Assembly (NCBI RefSeq): GCF_002933315.1
Contig: NZ_PDKT01000001.1
Location: 248,001-312,000, forward strand
Direction: 5' to 3'
Source of the DNA: Candidatus Pantoea edessiphila
GTDB lineage: Bacteria; Pseudomonadota; Gammaproteobacteria; Enterobacterales; Enterobacteriaceae
DNA: 64,000 bases
This document shows, piece after piece, positions 10,688 to 23,760 of the stretch; position 1 is the stretch's first letter; every line of letters starts with the position of its first letter. Position numbers and translations under genes: made by a program. A model generated the notes under the pieces. The model worked only from the letters and a program-made list of their open reading frames with translations. It was not told the DNA's origin and did no database searches.

Positions 10688-12217
10688 TTATAGCCTTGTT
10701 GTTGGGACTGAAATAGTTAACAATTTTTGAATACTATTTATTGAATTAAACGAAGTATCTAAGATAGGTTGTGGATAAAATCCTAGCAATATTAACAGAA
10801 TTACTAATATTCCAATGATTGAAAATTCAAGTAATGATAGTTCTGATAAGTTATAATGAAATTTTGATTGTCCATAGTAAACATAATACATCATTACCAA
10901 TGAATAAATTGAAGAAAAAACTAAACCAAATATTGAGATAGTAACGACTATTGGCATGAATTTAAAACTACCAACTAAAATTAAAAATTCACCTATAAAA
11001 TTGCCTGTTCCAGGTAAACCTAGATTAGCAGCTATAAAAAACATTGATATACCAGGTATAAATTTAATTTTAGACCATAAACCACCCATATGATTCATTT
11101 CACGTGTTTGTATACGTTGATATAGTTGACCACACAAAATGAAAAGTGCTGTTGTTGAAATACCATGTGATATCATTTGAATTACTATACCTTGAAAAGC
11201 TAATACATTATTACTTGCAATAGCTATTAATATGAAACCCATATGTGCAATTGAAGCATAAGCAATTAGACGTTTCATATCTGTCTGTGAAAAAGCCATC
11301 CAAGATCCGTAAAAAATGCTAATAATACCTAAATACATCTGAATTGGTGCAAATTCAGATGATACATGTGGAAACAATGGTAAACTGAAACGCATTAAAC
11401 CATATACAGCTGTTTTTATTAAAAAACCTACTATATCAGCAACACCGGAATTTGGTGTTTGACTAATTGTGTCTAATAACCAACCATGAAAAGGAACAAT
11501 TGGCATTTTTATAGCAAATGCTATAAAAAATCCTAGCATTAATATATACTCAATATCATGAGACATTGGAGTCTTTAATAATGTTTCATAATTAAATGTC
11601 CAAATTCCAGTTGATTTGTAATGAACAAAAGCTAATCCAACAATTGCTAACAACATGATCAAACCAGAAATTTGAGTATATATAAAAAATTTAATAATTG
11701 CATTAACTCTAGTTTGATTATCAGATCCACTATGACCCCAAAATAAAATAATAAAAGACATTGGTATTAACATTAATTCCCAAAAAAAGAAAAATAAAAA
11801 CAAATCAATAGAAAGAAGAACTCCTAAGATACTACCTAAGATCCACATCAGATTTAAATAAAAAAAACCCTGATATTTTTTTATTTCATTCCATGAGGAC
11901 AATACTGATATGCTACCTAGAAAGCCTGTTAAAACCAACATAAGCATAGAAAGACCATCTAATGCTAAGTTAAAATTAATACCAAATCTTGGAATCCATG
12001 GTATGCAAAAACTTAATTGCCACTGAGGAGTAGTAAATAATTCGCTAGAATAATTTCCTTGTGCCCAAAGTGATATTGAAATCAATAAAACTGATCCTGT
12101 TGTCAATATAGCAATAAAACGAGGGATTTTTAAATCAAATAGTCCCGTCAAGCAACATAATATCCCACCTATAAAAGGAATTATAATAAGCAAAGGTAGT
12201 AACACAGCATATTCCAT
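10688..12217 (-). CDS. nuoM: NADH:quinone oxidoreductase subunit M
   Basis: NuoM is an antiporter-like proton-translocating subunit of the complex I membrane arm. Its 509 residues equal the E. coli length. Family blocks are present: FFFFWELMLIPM with the conserved glutamate of helix 5, VPFHGWLLDTISQTPNSG, and KRLIAYASIAHMGF. The protein is hydrophobic throughout with 14 expected helices. It sits between nuoL and nuoN with short spacers, as in the usual operon order. Confidence 0.98.
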   Translation of the reverse strand: MEYAVLLPLLIIIPFIGGILCCLTGLFDLKIPRFIAILTTGSVLLISISLWAQGNYSSELFTTPQWQLSFCIPWIPRFGINFNLALDGLSMLMLVLTGFLGSISVLSSWNEIKKYQGFFYLNLMWILGSILGVLLSIDLFLFFFFWELMLIPMSFIILFWGHSGSDNQTRVNAIIKFFIYTQISGLIMLLAIVGLAFVHYKSTGIWTFNYETLLKTPMSHDIEYILMLGFFIAFAIKMPIVPFHGWLLDTISQTPNSGVADIVGFLIKTAVYGLMRFSLPLFPHVSSEFAPIQMYLGIISIFYGSWMAFSQTDMKRLIAYASIAHMGFILIAIASNNVLAFQGIVIQMISHGISTTALFILCGQLYQRIQTREMNHMGGLWSKIKFIPGISMFFIAANLGLPGTGNFIGEFLILVGSFKFMPIVVTISIFGLVFSSIYSLVMMYYVYYGQSKFHYNLSELSLLEFSIIGILVILLILLGFYPQPILDTSFNSINSIQKLLTISVPTTRL

Positions 12218-12282
12218 ATGTAATTTATATTATTTTTTAATATTTATTGGTGCATATTTCTAATACACATATTTAATTAATT

Positions 12283-14106
12283 TTAAGTGATCAAAATAGA
12301 TATAACTAATAATAAGGCGCCTATACTTATAGATAAAATATACCACCTTAAGTAACCATTTTCGCTGATTAACAAAGTTCTATTAATAAAACGTAACAAT
12401 AATACTGAAGAATCAAATAAATTATTTAAAGGATCGTATTTAAGAAGATTTGCCACTAACATATATGACTTAACAAATAATTTATCATATATCCAATCAA
12501 ACCCCCATGCTTGATAACATAAACTATAAAGGAAATTACCTAATGAAGTATTTTTTACATGATATCTTCTTAAGGTTATAATCCTAGCTATCAAAATACC
12601 AGTGATGATTAATATACTAGAAATAATTTCTAATGTCCATTTAGCAGTTTCATTACAATTATCTTCAGGAAAAACATTTCTTAATGGTGGTGTTAATATC
12701 GCACCAATAAAAGTTGACAGTAATATAAGTGAAATTAATGGAATATAATAATTAATACCTTTACACAGTTTTACTGTTATGTTTTCTTGACCATGAAAGA
12801 TAGTAAAAATCATACGGAATGTATATATAGAAGTTAATAATGTGCCACATAGAGCAACCAACATCAATATAATATTATTATTATTTAAAGTACTCATAAT
12901 AATTTTTTCTTTGCTATAAAAACCTGAAGTAATTATAGGAATAGAAGCTAATGAAGCCCCACCAACTAAAAAACAAATATATAAAAAAGGTAAGGATTTT
13001 CTTAATCCACCCATTTTAAAAATATTTTGTTCGTGATTACATGATAAAATCAAAGATCCTGAAGATAAAAACATTAATGCTTTGAAGAATGCATGAGTCA
13101 TTAAATGAAAAATAGCAGCATTCCAAGATTTTAAACCTAATGCTAAAAACATATAACCAATTTGACTCATAGTAGAATATGCAAGAATACGTTTAATATC
13201 AGTTTGCACTAAAGCGGATAAACTTGCTATAATTAATGTAATAGCACCTATAACACTAACTAAATTAAGTATTTCTGGTGCTAATAAAAATAAACAATAA
13301 GTGCGTGCAATCAAATACACTCCTGCAGTAACCATGGTTGCAGCATGAATTAATGCCGAAACCGGAGTTGGTCCGGCCATGGCATCAGGTAACCATGTTT
13401 GTAAAGGTAACTGTGCAGACTTACCTATTGCACCAGCTAGTAAAAATAATGTAATAAATTGAATTATATATCTATTATCAAATGAATTTGATACTGCTAA
13501 GTTTGATATCTCAACTAAATTTAAGGTGCCAAATTGATTATATATAATAATTAACGCAATAATAAGAAAAACATCTCCTATCCTTGTAATAATAAATGCT
13601 TTTATAGCCGCTTTGCAATTTTTTATATCAGTATAGTAAAAACCTATAAGTAAATAAGAACAAAAACCAACACATTCCCATCCAAGAAACATAAGCATTA
13701 AATTATCAGCTAAAACCAATGTAATCATACTGGCTATAAACAAATTAGTATATGCAAAAAAACGAGAAAATCCTTCCTTTGCTTGCATATACCATGATGA
13801 AAACAAATGAATTAAAAATCCTATGCCAGTAATTATAAATAACATTGTTAGTGATAAACCATCAATCACAAATTTAACACTAACATTAAAATTATTAATA
13901 TGTATCCAATGCCATAATACTTGATGATATGATATTTGATTATTGAGAAAAAAATTATATCCTATAAATATAGTAATTATTCCTGATAGAGCTACAGAAG
14001 AAATTCCAATAAATTCTGAAGCTTTATTTGATAAATAACCACAAGAACAAGCTAATACAACAAAACCTAATAAAGGAAATATTATAGTTAAAAATATAAG
14101 GTTCAT
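12283..14106 (-). CDS. nuoL: NADH:quinone oxidoreductase subunit L
   Basis: NuoL is the distal antiporter-like subunit of complex I, with 16 helices and a long lateral helix along the membrane arm. The 607-residue protein (613 in E. coli) has [44 protein letters not shown] in two overlapping blocks near the middle, and the C-terminal [12 protein letters not shown] stretch of the lateral-helix region. Its ATG overlaps the nuoK stop as ATGA, which implies translational coupling. It looks intact. Confidence 0.98.
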   Translation of the reverse strand: MNLIFLTIIFPLLGFVVLACSCGYLSNKASEFIGISSVALSGIITIFIGYNFFLNNQISYHQVLWHWIHINNFNVSVKFVIDGLSLTMLFIITGIGFLIHLFSSWYMQAKEGFSRFFAYTNLFIASMITLVLADNLMLMFLGWECVGFCSYLLIGFYYTDIKNCKAAIKAFIITRIGDVFLIIALIIIYNQFGTLNLVEISNLAVSNSFDNRYIIQFITLFLLAGAIGKSAQLPLQTWLPDAMAGPTPVSALIHAATMVTAGVYLIARTYCLFLLAPEILNLVSVIGAITLIIASLSALVQTDIKRILAYSTMSQIGYMFLALGLKSWNAAIFHLMTHAFFKALMFLSSGSLILSCNHEQNIFKMGGLRKSLPFLYICFLVGGASLASIPIITSGFYSKEKIIMSTLNNNNIILMLVALCGTLLTSIYTFRMIFTIFHGQENITVKLCKGINYYIPLISLILLSTFIGAILTPPLRNVFPEDNCNETAKWTLEIISSILIITGILIARIITLRRYHVKNTSLGNFLYSLCYQAWGFDWIYDKLFVKSYMLVANLLKYDPLNNLFDSSVLLLRFINRTLLISENGYLRWYILSISIGALLLVISILIT

Positions 14107-14402
14107 CCGTGCATCTCATTCATATTATCAATATTTAAAGATTTATAACGATGTAATTGTATTAAGAGAGCTAATCCAATACTAGCTTCAGAAGCTGCAA
14201 GACTAATCGCCATTATATACATAATTTGACCATCAATTTGTCCCCAACAACTACCTGCAAATACTAATGCTAATGCTGCAGCATTAATCATTATTTCCAG
14301 ACCAACTAAAATAAATAAAAGATTACGACGTATCATTAAAGAAGTTAAGCCAATCATAAATAATATGATTGAAAGTATTAATCCATGTTGTAAATTAATC
14401 AT
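14103..14402 (-). CDS. nuoK: NADH:quinone oxidoreductase subunit K
   Basis: NuoK is a small three-helix subunit of the proton channel region of complex I (MrpC-like). The frame extends 10 codons further upstream, but the family protein begins MIPLQHGLIL and here [10 protein letters not shown] starts at 14402, preceded by an AGGAA ribosome site, giving 99 residues (E. coli 100). The conserved glutamates lie in VGLEIMINA and [12 protein letters not shown]. It overlaps nuoL by four bases. Confidence 0.97.
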   Translation of the reverse strand: MINLQHGLILSIILFMIGLTSLMIRRNLLFILVGLEIMINAAALALVFAGSCWGQIDGQIMYIMAISLAASEASIGLALLIQLHRYKSLNIDNMNEMHG

Positions 14403-14435
14403 GACTATTCCTAATGATTTTATATTTTTCAAAAG

Positions 14436-14951
14436 TTATTTATTTAATAATTTATTTTTATTATTTTTCCGACCAATATGTAATGCAACTATCAAACTAG
14501 CTATGAGTAATATTGATACTAATTCCACTATAATCATATAGTGGCTAAACAAACTAATACCGATCTCTTTTGCATTAAATACTTTTTTGCTGATTATTTT
14601 ATTATCACTATTTATGATAGAAATTGAAACTGCAGTTAATAATAAAATAGATATAGTAGTTGGAATTATCCACTTAGAATACTTTAGCCATTTACGTTCT
14701 GTTTGGTCAGTAAATTTACCAAGATTTAACATCATTACTACGAAAACAAACAACACCATAATTGCGCCAGTATAAATAATCACTTCTAATGCGCCAATAA
14801 AATAAGCTCCTATTATAAAATAAATACATGAAACTGATAATAAAGAAATTATTAAATATAATAACATGTGTATCGGATTGGTATTTAAAATAGCACATAA
14901 TGTAGATATAATTGCTAACGAGCTAAAAAAATAAAATAAAAAGTTTTCCAT
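14436..14951 (-). CDS. nuoJ: NADH:quinone oxidoreductase subunit J
   Basis: NuoJ is a five-helix membrane subunit near the quinone end of complex I. The 171-residue protein keeps the ALEVIIYTGAIMVLFVFVVM region, including the pi-bulge helix 3 segment, followed by MLNLG. It is a little shorter than the 184 residues of E. coli, the difference lying at the C terminus. It sits between nuoI and nuoK. Confidence 0.96.
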   Translation of the reverse strand: MENFLFYFFSSLAIISTLCAILNTNPIHMLLYLIISLLSVSCIYFIIGAYFIGALEVIIYTGAIMVLFVFVVMMLNLGKFTDQTERKWLKYSKWIIPTTISILLLTAVSISIINSDNKIISKKVFNAKEIGISLFSHYMIIVELVSILLIASLIVALHIGRKNNKNKLLNK

Positions 14952-14962
14952 TTATTACTCCT

Positions 14963-15505
14963 TTAAGGTAATAAATTTTTAACATCAATTGGAATTTCTT
15001 CGTTTTCGGCTTCACCTTTATTTTTTCCTCGAATTTTTATACCTGTCATACGATAAAAATTATAGTTTGGATATTTACCAGGACCAGAAATAAGAAGATC
15101 ATCTTTTTCATATACTAAATCTTGACGATTAAATTCACTTAATTCAAAATCTGGTATAAGTTGAATTGCAGAAGTTGGACATGCTTCTTCACATAAACCA
15201 CAAAAGATACATCTTGAAAAGTTAATTCTAAAAAATTCTGCATACCAACGACCATCTGTAGTTTCATTTTTTTTTAAAGCGATACAACCAACAGGACAAG
15301 CCACTGAACATAAATTACATGCAACACAACGTTCTTTTCCATCTGGATCCCGTGTTAATACTACTCTTCCTCTATAACGTGGAGGTAAATATACTTTTTC
15401 TTCAGGATACATATGCGTTTCACGTTTTGAAAAAGCATGCATACTTGTCATAAACAAGCTGCGTATTACCGTTCCTAAACCCAAGATAATCTCTTTAAAA
15501 TTCAT
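14963..15505 (-). CDS. nuoI: NADH:quinone oxidoreductase subunit I (two 4Fe-4S clusters)
   Basis: NuoI carries clusters N6a and N6b that pass electrons toward NuoB and quinone. Two ferredoxin motifs are complete: C60, C63, C66, C70 in [15 protein letters not shown], and C99, C102, C105, C109 in [15 protein letters not shown]. The length of 180 residues equals that of E. coli. An N-terminal amphipathic stretch should lie against the membrane arm. It lies between nuoH and nuoJ. Confidence 0.98.
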   Translation of the reverse strand: MNFKEIILGLGTVIRSLFMTSMHAFSKRETHMYPEEKVYLPPRYRGRVVLTRDPDGKERCVACNLCSVACPVGCIALKKNETTDGRWYAEFFRINFSRCIFCGLCEEACPTSAIQLIPDFELSEFNRQDLVYEKDDLLISGPGKYPNYNFYRMTGIKIRGKNKGEAENEEIPIDVKNLLP

Positions 15506-15528
15506 TTTATTATTGTCCTTTTGATGTT

Positions 15529-16500
15529 TTACATTGTATATAAAACTATTGCAGCAGTTATTAATAAATTAATTAAGGTTAAAGGTAAACACAGTTTCCA
15601 TCCAAATGACAATATTTGATCATACCTTGGGCGTGGCAATGAAGCTCTAATTAAAATAAATATTGATATACAAAACATTGTCTTAAGAATAAACCAAATA
15701 CAAGGTAATAAAAATGGACCATTCCAACCACCCAAAAATAAAGTTACTATTATTGCAGAAGTAGTAGTCATTGCTATGTATTCACCAATAAAAAATAAAC
15801 CGAATTTCATTCCAGAATACTCAATATGGTAACCATCAGCTAGTTCTTGTTCGGATTCTGGCTGATCAAAAGGATGACGATGACATACTGCTATACCAGC
15901 AATACAAAAAGTTAAAAAGCCAAAAAATTGTGGAACTATATTCCATATTTGTTCTTGGTTTTTGATAATATCATGCATGTTAAATGAACCAGATTGTACC
16001 ACTACACCCATAATTGATAAACCTAAAAACACTTCGTAACTCAAAGTTTGCGCTGCAGCTCTTACCGCACCTAATAAAGAATATTTATTATTACTAGACC
16101 AACCTGCAAATAATACTCCATATACTGACAAACCAGCCATCATTAAAAAAAACAAAATACCAATATTTAAGTTAATAACTACCCAATTAGGTGAAATAGG
16201 TACTATAGCAAAAGCTAATGACATAGAAATAAATGTAATAATTGGTGCCAAAACAAAAAATAGGCGATCAGCAAATATTGGAATCCAATCTTCTTTGAAG
16301 AAAATTTTTATCATATCTGCTAATAATTGCAATGAACCACCCCATCCAACCCTGTTAGGACCATAACGATTTTGAAATAAACTTAATAAACGACGTTCAT
16401 AAAAACTCATGAAAGCACCGCAAGATATTAACATTAACGAAATTATAATAGCTTTAATAATATTAGATAAAATACTGTTCATTGAAAACCAGCTTATCAT
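15529..16500 (-). CDS. nuoH: NADH:quinone oxidoreductase subunit H
   Basis: NuoH is the eight-helix subunit that with NuoB and NuoD forms the quinone chamber. The 323-residue protein (E. coli 325) has the conserved [19 protein letters not shown] region, [14 protein letters not shown], the acidic loop [19 protein letters not shown] with its quinone-channel carboxylates, and [11 protein letters not shown] near the end. Its ATG overlaps the nuoG stop as ATGA. Confidence 0.98.
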   Translation of the reverse strand: MISWFSMNSILSNIIKAIIISLMLISCGAFMSFYERRLLSLFQNRYGPNRVGWGGSLQLLADMIKIFFKEDWIPIFADRLFFVLAPIITFISMSLAFAIVPISPNWVVINLNIGILFFLMMAGLSVYGVLFAGWSSNNKYSLLGAVRAAAQTLSYEVFLGLSIMGVVVQSGSFNMHDIIKNQEQIWNIVPQFFGFLTFCIAGIAVCHRHPFDQPESEQELADGYHIEYSGMKFGLFFIGEYIAMTTTSAIIVTLFLGGWNGPFLLPCIWFILKTMFCISIFILIRASLPRPRYDQILSFGWKLCLPLTLINLLITAAIVLYTM

Positions 16501-19214
16501 TCTACTTTCCTTAAATTATAAATTTGTTTGTTTATCAAAAATAAAGGTATGCCAGGAGTTCCTATAGGTATTCCTGCCAATCCAGATTTTAAAGTAGAAG
16601 ACAATTGAATAGGAAAATACCATTTTTCATTCATACAAGTAAATTCAACAGTTATACCTTTATTAAAACCTAACTTAGCTGCATCATTGCTATTAAGTAC
16701 AAGCATAGGTTGAAATTTAAGATCTCGAAATATCGTAGAACGCTGAAACATTTCTTCACTTGATAATAGTTGATAAATAGGTACTATTCGTAAGTTATTT
16801 TTTTTATCTAATGAAACAGGTATATTTTTAAACCAAGGAAAATTTCTATTATTTTTATTAAATAAACGTATCCCAGGATCACCATTAAATAAAGTTCCTC
16901 CAATTGTATTTTGGAATTTATTCCAAGCTTGAACAGAATTCCATCCAGGTACCCAAGCAAAAGGAATTTGAGAACATGATGATTTGGGTTGGTTATTTCC
17001 TTCCATAGAAAAAGTAAACATTGTATCTGCATCTTGAGGTTGACGAGGTTCATGAACATTTATATTAGCAAGTATTGCTGTACGTCCACTAGCACGACAT
17101 GAAGTTCTTGCTAATTTTTGGCCATGAATACGAAATTTAGAATTTGGAGCAGCATATTTAATCGCTTGTAAATGTGGTAATTCCTTAACTATATCATCAA
17201 TTACATTGTCTAAATTTATCCAACTTGCATTTATATTTTGAATTTTGCTATATATAGAATACAACCAATGCCAACTAGTTGGCATTGCAATATTTTTATC
17301 ATAATATGCAGGATCATATACTTGAAAAAATCTTTGAGCTCTTCCTTCATTATTTACCAAAGTTCCGCTACTTTCAGCATAGCTTGCAGTTGAAAGAACT
17401 AGACCAGCTTTTTTTATAGTAGAAGTATTTTGATGATCCATTACAATAACATTACTTGGATTTGATAATATAGTATCAAGTAAAGCTTTTGACGCATACC
17501 GATACAAATCGTTTTCCATTATTAATAATAAATCAGCATCACCTTTATTGAATTGTTCTAGAGCAGTATCTAAATCTTTTCCATGTATTAAATTAAGACC
17601 GATACTATTCACATCACTAACTAGTAATGTAATTCCAACATTACTACCTCTATATTTTAAAGCTTGAGCTATATTAGCTGCTGCTTGTATCATTGAAATA
17701 CAACTGGAATGAGTACCTGAAATAATTAATGGTTTTTTTGCATTTATCAAAACTTGTGATATTTCACTTATTTTATTCTTTAAATTATGGTCTAAATCAT
17801 CAACTGATGGAGCTGCTGAATATAATTCATTAGCAATAGCAAATCCAAAACGAGCTTGATCTTCTATAGATGCGTAATAAGTCCAATCTGCAATATCATC
17901 AAGTTTAGTATTTTTAACACTAGTTAAAAATAATGGGTATTTATTATTACCAATATTAAAAATTGCTGATGCATGCCATTCAGGTATTCCCTGAGATTCT
18001 GCTATTTTGCGATTTTTAGCTTTAACAGCTTGTCGTATTGCAAGTGCAATACGTGCTCCTACTTGAGTAACATCTTCTCCTAGTATGAGGATAGCATCAT
18101 AACTTTCAATTTCTCGTATTGAAGGAGTATGTATGCCTCCATCACGTAATATTTTTATTACCATGTCAATACAAGTTTGTTCAATATTCATACTACCAGT
18201 AGAAAAATTTTTAGCTCCTACTAACTTCCTAAGTGCAAAATTACTTTCAATACTAGCACGAGAAGAACCAATTCCAATTACTCTCTTTGCTTTTTGTATG
18301 ATATCTGCAGCTATATTAATTGCTTGTTCTACACTAAGTTTAATCCAATCATTACCTTTTAAATATTTAGGTTGTTTCGGCCTATCTTTACGATTAACGT
18401 AATCATATCCAAACCTTCCTAAATCACAAATAAAATAATGATTTATAGCACCATGATAACGATTATCAATTCTACATAATTCACCATAACGTTCACCAAC
18501 ACTAATATTACAACCTATACTGCAATGTTGGCATATACTTGGTGCAAATTGTATATCCCATTTACGGTGATATTTTTTTAAACTAGTTTTATCCGTAAAT
18601 ACACCTGTTGGACATATTTCTATTAAATTACCAGAAAATTCATTTTTAAGTTCTTCACCTTCTACACAACCAAAGTAAATATTGTTATTTATTCCATAAA
18701 CACCTAAACATTTACCGTCAGCGTAATCTTTATAATAACGTATACAACGATAACAAGTTATGCAACGATTCATTTCATGAGATATGAAAGGGCTTAAATT
18801 CTGATTTTTATGCGTACGTTTTTTAAATCGATAACGACGTAATTTATGTCCTGTCATTACTGTCATATCTTGTAAGTGACAATTACCACCTTCTGGACAA
18901 ACTGGACAATCATGAGGATGGTTAATCATCAATAATTCAATAATATTTTTACGAAATTGTTTTACTTCTTGATCATCAATTGAAATAATACTTCCATTGT
19001 AAGCTGGAGTCATACAAGACATTACAATACGACCAATTTTATCTTCAGTATTTTGAAATTGCTTTACAGCACATTGTCTACAAGCACCAATGCTTCCAAG
19101 AGCAGGATGCCAACAAAAATAAGGAATATTAAGGCCAATAGATAAACAAGCTTGTAATAGATTTTCTTTTTCTTTTACTTTATATCTTTTACCGTCTACA
19201 TGGATGATAGCCAT
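16497..19214 (-). CDS. nuoG: NADH:quinone oxidoreductase subunit G
   Basis: NuoG is the large peripheral-arm subunit with several iron-sulfur clusters. The 905-residue protein begins with a 2Fe-2S domain (C34, C45, C48, C67), followed by a His/Cys 4Fe-4S site in [12 protein letters not shown] (C103, C106, C112) and a ferredoxin-like site in [11 protein letters not shown] further CQHCSIGC motif near residue 230 matches the N7-type cluster found in bacterial NuoG. The rest is a molybdopterin-oxidoreductase-like fold without cofactor. Length and order match E. coli. Confidence 0.98.
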   Translation of the reverse strand: MAIIHVDGKRYKVKEKENLLQACLSIGLNIPYFCWHPALGSIGACRQCAVKQFQNTEDKIGRIVMSCMTPAYNGSIISIDDQEVKQFRKNIIELLMINHPHDCPVCPEGGNCHLQDMTVMTGHKLRRYRFKKRTHKNQNLSPFISHEMNRCITCYRCIRYYKDYADGKCLGVYGINNNIYFGCVEGEELKNEFSGNLIEICPTGVFTDKTSLKKYHRKWDIQFAPSICQHCSIGCNISVGERYGELCRIDNRYHGAINHYFICDLGRFGYDYVNRKDRPKQPKYLKGNDWIKLSVEQAINIAADIIQKAKRVIGIGSSRASIESNFALRKLVGAKNFSTGSMNIEQTCIDMVIKILRDGGIHTPSIREIESYDAILILGEDVTQVGARIALAIRQAVKAKNRKIAESQGIPEWHASAIFNIGNNKYPLFLTSVKNTKLDDIADWTYYASIEDQARFGFAIANELYSAAPSVDDLDHNLKNKISEISQVLINAKKPLIISGTHSSCISMIQAAANIAQALKYRGSNVGITLLVSDVNSIGLNLIHGKDLDTALEQFNKGDADLLLIMENDLYRYASKALLDTILSNPSNVIVMDHQNTSTIKKAGLVLSTASYAESSGTLVNNEGRAQRFFQVYDPAYYDKNIAMPTSWHWLYSIYSKIQNINASWINLDNVIDDIVKELPHLQAIKYAAPNSKFRIHGQKLARTSCRASGRTAILANINVHEPRQPQDADTMFTFSMEGNNQPKSSCSQIPFAWVPGWNSVQAWNKFQNTIGGTLFNGDPGIRLFNKNNRNFPWFKNIPVSLDKKNNLRIVPIYQLLSSEEMFQRSTIFRDLKFQPMLVLNSNDAAKLGFNKGITVEFTCMNEKWYFPIQLSSTLKSGLAGIPIGTPGIPLFLINKQIYNLRKVE

Positions 19215-19273
19215 AGTGACTTTCTTCTATCTATAAAGATTGTTATATAATTAAATGTATATTATAATAAATA

Positions 19274-20584
19274 TCATTGGTATTTAACATTAGTAATGAG
19301 TACTAATGAAATACCAGCTTCAAATTCTTCACGAAAATACCTTATTGCACTTTGTAACGGTTCTATAGCCCCGGGAGCATGTGCGCAAAAAGTTTTACCA
19401 GCACTTAGCTGATTACAAATTTGTTGTAACATTTCTATATCTCCTGGTTGACCTTTTTTGTTTTCTATAGCTCGTAAAATTTTTACAGTCCATGGTAAAC
19501 CCTCACGACAAGGTGTACACCAACCACAAGATTCTCTAGAAAAAAACTCTTCAATGTTAATTAACAAAGAAACCATGTTAATTTTATTATCTACAGCCAT
19601 AGCCATAGCAGTTCCTAAACGACTACCAGCTTTACTAATGCTAGAAAATTCCATAGGCAGATGCAAATGATGATCGGTTAAAAAATCTGTACTAGCACCG
19701 CCAGGCTGCCAAGCTTTAAAACTTAAACCATCTTGCATACCTCCGGCATAATCTTCAAGCAGTTCTCTAGCTGTAATACCAAAAGGTAATTCCCATATTC
19801 CAGGATTTTTCACTCGGCCAGAGAAACCCATGATTTTGGTACCAGTATCTTCACTATGAGAAATATTTTTGTACCATTTAATACCATTTAATAAAATAGC
19901 TGGTATATTTGATAATGTTTCTACATTATTAATGCAAGTTGGTTTACCCCAAAAACCTATATTTGCTGGAAATGGTGGTTTATATCTAGGGTTAGCGCGT
20001 TTGCCTTCTAATGAATTAATTAATGCTGTTTCCTCTCCACATATATAACGGCCTGCACCTGTATGTAAAATTAATTCAAAATTAAAATTAGTACCAAAAA
20101 TGTTTTTACCTAAAAATTTTGCTTCATTTGCTTCGATAATAGCACGATGTAAATTAGCTGCTGCTTCAATATATTCGAAACGCAAAAAAATATAACCTCT
20201 ATATGCTCTTAATGCAAATGCAGTAATTAACATACCTTCAATTAACTGATGAGGTATTTGTTCCATAAGCAAACGATCTTTGTAGGTTCCAGGTTCCATT
20301 TCATCAGCATTACATATTAAATAACGTATGTTAATTGAATTATTTTGTGGCATTAAACTCCATTTTAAACCTGTAGAAAAACCAGCTCCCCCGCGTCCTT
20401 TCAAACCTGATTCTTTAACAATAGATATAATTTCGTTAGGTTCCATTTGTTTTAGAGCTTTTTGAGCTCCTAAATATCCGTTTAACTTACGATATTCATG
20501 AATCCAAATTGGTTGTTTATCATCACGTAACCGCCAAGTTAAAGGATGTGTTTCAGGGGTACAAATAATTTTTTTTATTTTCAT
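19274..20584 (-). CDS. nuoF: NADH:quinone oxidoreductase subunit F (NADH/FMN site)
   Basis: NuoF binds NADH and FMN and cluster N3, and is the electron entry point of complex I. The glycine-rich nucleotide motif [12 protein letters not shown] is at residues 61-72, and the cluster motif [12 protein letters not shown] lies near residue 350 with the last cysteine in [12 protein letters not shown]. The 436-residue protein is near the E. coli length of 445. It overlaps the nuoE stop by ATGA, so the two are probably translationally coupled. Confidence 0.98.
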   Translation of the reverse strand: MKIKKIICTPETHPLTWRLRDDKQPIWIHEYRKLNGYLGAQKALKQMEPNEIISIVKESGLKGRGGAGFSTGLKWSLMPQNNSINIRYLICNADEMEPGTYKDRLLMEQIPHQLIEGMLITAFALRAYRGYIFLRFEYIEAAANLHRAIIEANEAKFLGKNIFGTNFNFELILHTGAGRYICGEETALINSLEGKRANPRYKPPFPANIGFWGKPTCINNVETLSNIPAILLNGIKWYKNISHSEDTGTKIMGFSGRVKNPGIWELPFGITARELLEDYAGGMQDGLSFKAWQPGGASTDFLTDHHLHLPMEFSSISKAGSRLGTAMAMAVDNKINMVSLLINIEEFFSRESCGWCTPCREGLPWTVKILRAIENKKGQPGDIEMLQQICNQLSAGKTFCAHAPGAIEPLQSAIRYFREEFEAGISLVLITNVKYQ

Positions 20585-21093
20585 TTGTATTTTCCCAATA
20601 AAGTACCAATATCTTCTATTTTCAATTTAATATAAGTGTCTTCATTGATCATAATGACTGGTCCTTTATCACAATTACCTAAACAGCAAACAGGTAATAA
20701 AGTAAAACGATTATCTATAGTGGTTTGGCCAGGTTTAATATTTAAATTATGTTCTAATTTTAACTGAATATTTTTATAACCGTTAATATAACAGACAACA
20801 CTATCGCAATAACGAATTATATTACGACCAACTGGTTTTCTAAAAATTTGGCTATAAAATGTAGCCACCCCCTCTACTTCACTAGAAGGAATACTTAATA
20901 TTTCAGCGATAGCTTTAATTTCATTATCAGATACCCAACCTCGTTTTTTTTGCACTATTTTTAATGCTTCTATGCATACAGAACGGCTATTTTCATAAAA
21001 ATTTTTTTCTTTTTCAATAAAACAGCGTTCTTCTTCACTTAATACAAACATTTCATTTGAATATATTGTTCTAATAGGTATATTATCACGCAT
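20581..21093 (-). CDS. nuoE: NADH:quinone oxidoreductase subunit E (2Fe-2S)
   Basis: NuoE is the thioredoxin-like 24 kDa subunit with cluster N1a, docked on NuoF. Cluster ligands are visible in YCDSVVCY and in [10 protein letters not shown]. The motif [13 protein letters not shown] before them is typical. At 170 residues it is close to E. coli (166). It lies two bases after nuoCD and overlaps nuoF. Confidence 0.97.
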   Translation of the reverse strand: MRDNIPIRTIYSNEMFVLSEEERCFIEKEKNFYENSRSVCIEALKIVQKKRGWVSDNEIKAIAEILSIPSSEVEGVATFYSQIFRKPVGRNIIRYCDSVVCYINGYKNIQLKLEHNLNIKPGQTTIDNRFTLLPVCCLGNCDKGPVIMINEDTYIKLKIEDIGTLLGKYK

Positions 21094-21095
21094 AA

Positions 21096-22895
21096 TTATC
21101 TATCCACATCTGACATAACAAAATCAATGCTACCTAAATAAACAATTAAATCAGATATTAAACTTCCACGAATCACTGAAGGTATTTGTTGAAGATGTGG
21201 AAAACTTGGAGTACGTATACGTGTACGATAACTCATTGTACCACCATCACTGATTAAATAGTAACTATTTATTCCTTTAGTAGCTTCAATCATTTGAAAT
21301 GATTCATTAACAGGCATAATAGGACCCCAAGAAACATGAAGAAAATGTGTAATAAGCGTTTCTATATGTTGTAACATTTTTTCTTTAGGTGGAGGAGTAG
21401 TTAATGGATGATTTGCTTTAAATGCTCCTTGAGGCATGTTTTTTAAGCACTGTTCTAAAATAGATAATGATTGCCATATTTCTTCTATCTTTAATTGAAT
21501 TCTAGTATAAGCATCACTGATTCCAGACCCGATTGGAATTTCAAAATCAAAGTGTTCATAACCAGAATAAGGACGCCATTTTCTTATATCAAAATCAAGT
21601 CCTGTTGCTCTTAACCCTGTACCAGTAGTACCCCATGCTAATGCTTCTGCTCTATTATAAGTAGCAATACCTTGTGATCTTTTCATTAAAATTTTATTTT
21701 TTAATGCAACTGTACTATATTCTTTTATTCTTTTAGGTATCCATTCAAGAAAATTTTGTAAAAGTTTTTCCCAACCTTTAGGTAAGTCATGAGCTACACC
21801 ACCTATACGAAACCAAGCTGGATGCATACGGAAACCAGTAATAGCTTCTATTATATCATAAATCTTTTGACGATCAGTAAATGCTAAAAAAACAGGTGTC
21901 ATAGCACCAACATCCTGAATAAAAGTAGAAATACATAGTAAATGACTATTAATACGAAATAGTTCTGATAACATTATACGAATTACTTTTACTCTATCAG
22001 GTACAGTAATACTAGCTAGCTTTTCTACTGCAAGTATATAAGGCATTTCATTAACACATCCCCCTAAATATTCAATACGATCCGTATAAGGAATATAACT
22101 ATGCCATGATTGACGTTCTCCCATTTTTTCTGCACCACGATGGTGATATCCTATATCAGGAACACAATCAACAATTTCTTCACCATCTAATTGAAGAAAA
22201 ATACGAAAAGCACCATGTACAGAAGGATGGTTAGGACCAAGATTTAAGAACATAAATTCCTCATTATCAGTATGATGCTTCATACCCCAATCCTCTGGAT
22301 TTAAAGTAAGATCTTCCATTTGTAGATCTTCCTTATTCTTTGTAAGAACAAAAGGATCAAACTCAGTAGCACGTGCTGGATAATCTTTACGTAGGGGATA
22401 ACCTTCCCAGTTCTTTGGCATAATAATTCTTACTAAATGTGGATGACCATCAAAAATGATACCAAACATTTCCCATGTTTCACGTTCATACCAGTTAGCA
22501 TTAGGAAAAATATTTGTAATAGTTGGTAAATGTAAATCATTTTCAGATAAAGCTACTTTTAATATTATATCTCTATTACGTTCAATAGATAATAAGTGAT
22601 AAAAAACACAAAAATCAGCATCAGGAAGATTATTTCGTTGAGTACGTAACCTTTCATCTATGCCGTGTAGATCATATAACATTATATATCTGTTAGATAA
22701 ATTGTTTAAAAATTTAATTATCTTTAATAAATTTTCTCTTTTAACCCATAAAACCAAAGATCCAATTTTAGTAGCTTGTATTATGAAACAATTAGACCCA
22801 AAATGATTATATAGATCATTAGTTATAGGATCATTCAAATGATCTTGAGTTCGTTGTAAAGGCGGTATTAGGTCTTTTGTCGATAAGTTTATCAT
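21096..22895 (-). CDS. nuoC: NADH:quinone oxidoreductase fused subunit C/D
   Basis: NuoC (about residues 1-180) and NuoD (about 205-599) are one polypeptide, as in E. coli and relatives, where the gene is also called nuoCD. NuoD lines the quinone site; its blocks [33 protein letters not shown] and [14 protein letters not shown] are present, and the C terminus ends in [12 protein letters not shown] as expected. NuoC shows the [15 protein letters not shown] and HLVRIIMP patches. The 599-residue length matches the fused enterobacterial form. Confidence 0.98.
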   Translation of the reverse strand: MINLSTKDLIPPLQRTQDHLNDPITNDLYNHFGSNCFIIQATKIGSLVLWVKRENLLKIIKFLNNLSNRYIMLYDLHGIDERLRTQRNNLPDADFCVFYHLLSIERNRDIILKVALSENDLHLPTITNIFPNANWYERETWEMFGIIFDGHPHLVRIIMPKNWEGYPLRKDYPARATEFDPFVLTKNKEDLQMEDLTLNPEDWGMKHHTDNEEFMFLNLGPNHPSVHGAFRIFLQLDGEEIVDCVPDIGYHHRGAEKMGERQSWHSYIPYTDRIEYLGGCVNEMPYILAVEKLASITVPDRVKVIRIMLSELFRINSHLLCISTFIQDVGAMTPVFLAFTDRQKIYDIIEAITGFRMHPAWFRIGGVAHDLPKGWEKLLQNFLEWIPKRIKEYSTVALKNKILMKRSQGIATYNRAEALAWGTTGTGLRATGLDFDIRKWRPYSGYEHFDFEIPIGSGISDAYTRIQLKIEEIWQSLSILEQCLKNMPQGAFKANHPLTTPPPKEKMLQHIETLITHFLHVSWGPIMPVNESFQMIEATKGINSYYLISDGGTMSYRTRIRTPSFPHLQQIPSVIRGSLISDLIVYLGSIDFVMSDVDR

Positions 22896-22982
22896 AAACT
22901 GATCACCACTTTAACCTATAGCAAATTAATTAATAGGATTATAATTGTATGTCAAAAAAATAAAATATTTTATTAATATATT

Positions 22983-23660
22983 TCAAATTTTATCAGGTGA
23001 TCGTAAATTTATAATGGAAATATTTTCTTTATGTTTTCTGTCCTTTTCAGATTGCATATTAGCACGATAAATTCCTTGATCTCCTATTGTCCAAGATAAT
23101 GGACGACGTTCTTTTCCAATTGATTTCTGGAGTAACCTCAATGCATGTATATAAGCTTCAGGACGAGGTGGACAACCAGGAATATAAATATCAACTGGAA
23201 GAAATTTATCAACACCTTGAACTACTGAGTAGATGTCATACATACCACCAGAATTAGCACAAGATCCCATAGAAATAACCCATTTAGGTTCTAACATTTG
23301 ATCATATAAACGTTGAATCACTGGAACCATTTTTATAAAAGGAGTACCTGCTATAACCATAAAATCAGCTTGACGTGGAGATGAACGCATTACTTCTGAA
23401 CCAAATCTTGCAACATCATGAATTGAAGTAAAAGATGTAGTCATTTCAACATAGCAACAAGAAAGACCAAAATTGTAAGGCCAAAGAGAATTTTTTCTAC
23501 CCCAATTAACTATATTATTTAAAACAAGTTTCAGTTTTCCCATACAAATATTATGATTAATATTTTGTTTTAAAGGATCATTAACAATTTTTTTCTTTTG
23601 CAAAGGGTAATGATCATTTTCATTACTTTTAAGACTTATTTTTGTTAAAGTATAATCCAT
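22983..23660 (-). CDS. nuoB: NADH:quinone oxidoreductase subunit B (cluster N2)
   Basis: NuoB holds the terminal cluster N2, which reduces quinone. Ligands are the tandem C68-C69 in [10 protein letters not shown]134 in [11 protein letters not shown] and C163 in [10 protein letters not shown]. The 225-residue protein is close to the E. coli length of 220. It lies between nuoA and nuoCD with spacers of about 90-100 bases, unusually loose for this operon. Confidence 0.98.
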   Translation of the reverse strand: MDYTLTKISLKSNENDHYPLQKKKIVNDPLKQNINHNICMGKLKLVLNNIVNWGRKNSLWPYNFGLSCCYVEMTTSFTSIHDVARFGSEVMRSSPRQADFMVIAGTPFIKMVPVIQRLYDQMLEPKWVISMGSCANSGGMYDIYSVVQGVDKFLPVDIYIPGCPPRPEAYIHALRLLQKSIGKERRPLSWTIGDQGIYRANMQSEKDRKHKENISIINLRSPDKI

Positions 23661-23760
23661 AGTAATATTTATCCATATTCAATATTTTTATTTTTTAGAT
23701 AATTAATTTTTTGTAAATCATAAAATAATATTAACTTTAATTTTTATTATTTTTTAGTTT

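Noticed and set aside
16808-17059. Open frame of 83 codons inside nuoG on the same strand
   Set aside because: It overlaps intact nuoG coding sequence in a different frame and has no domain features.
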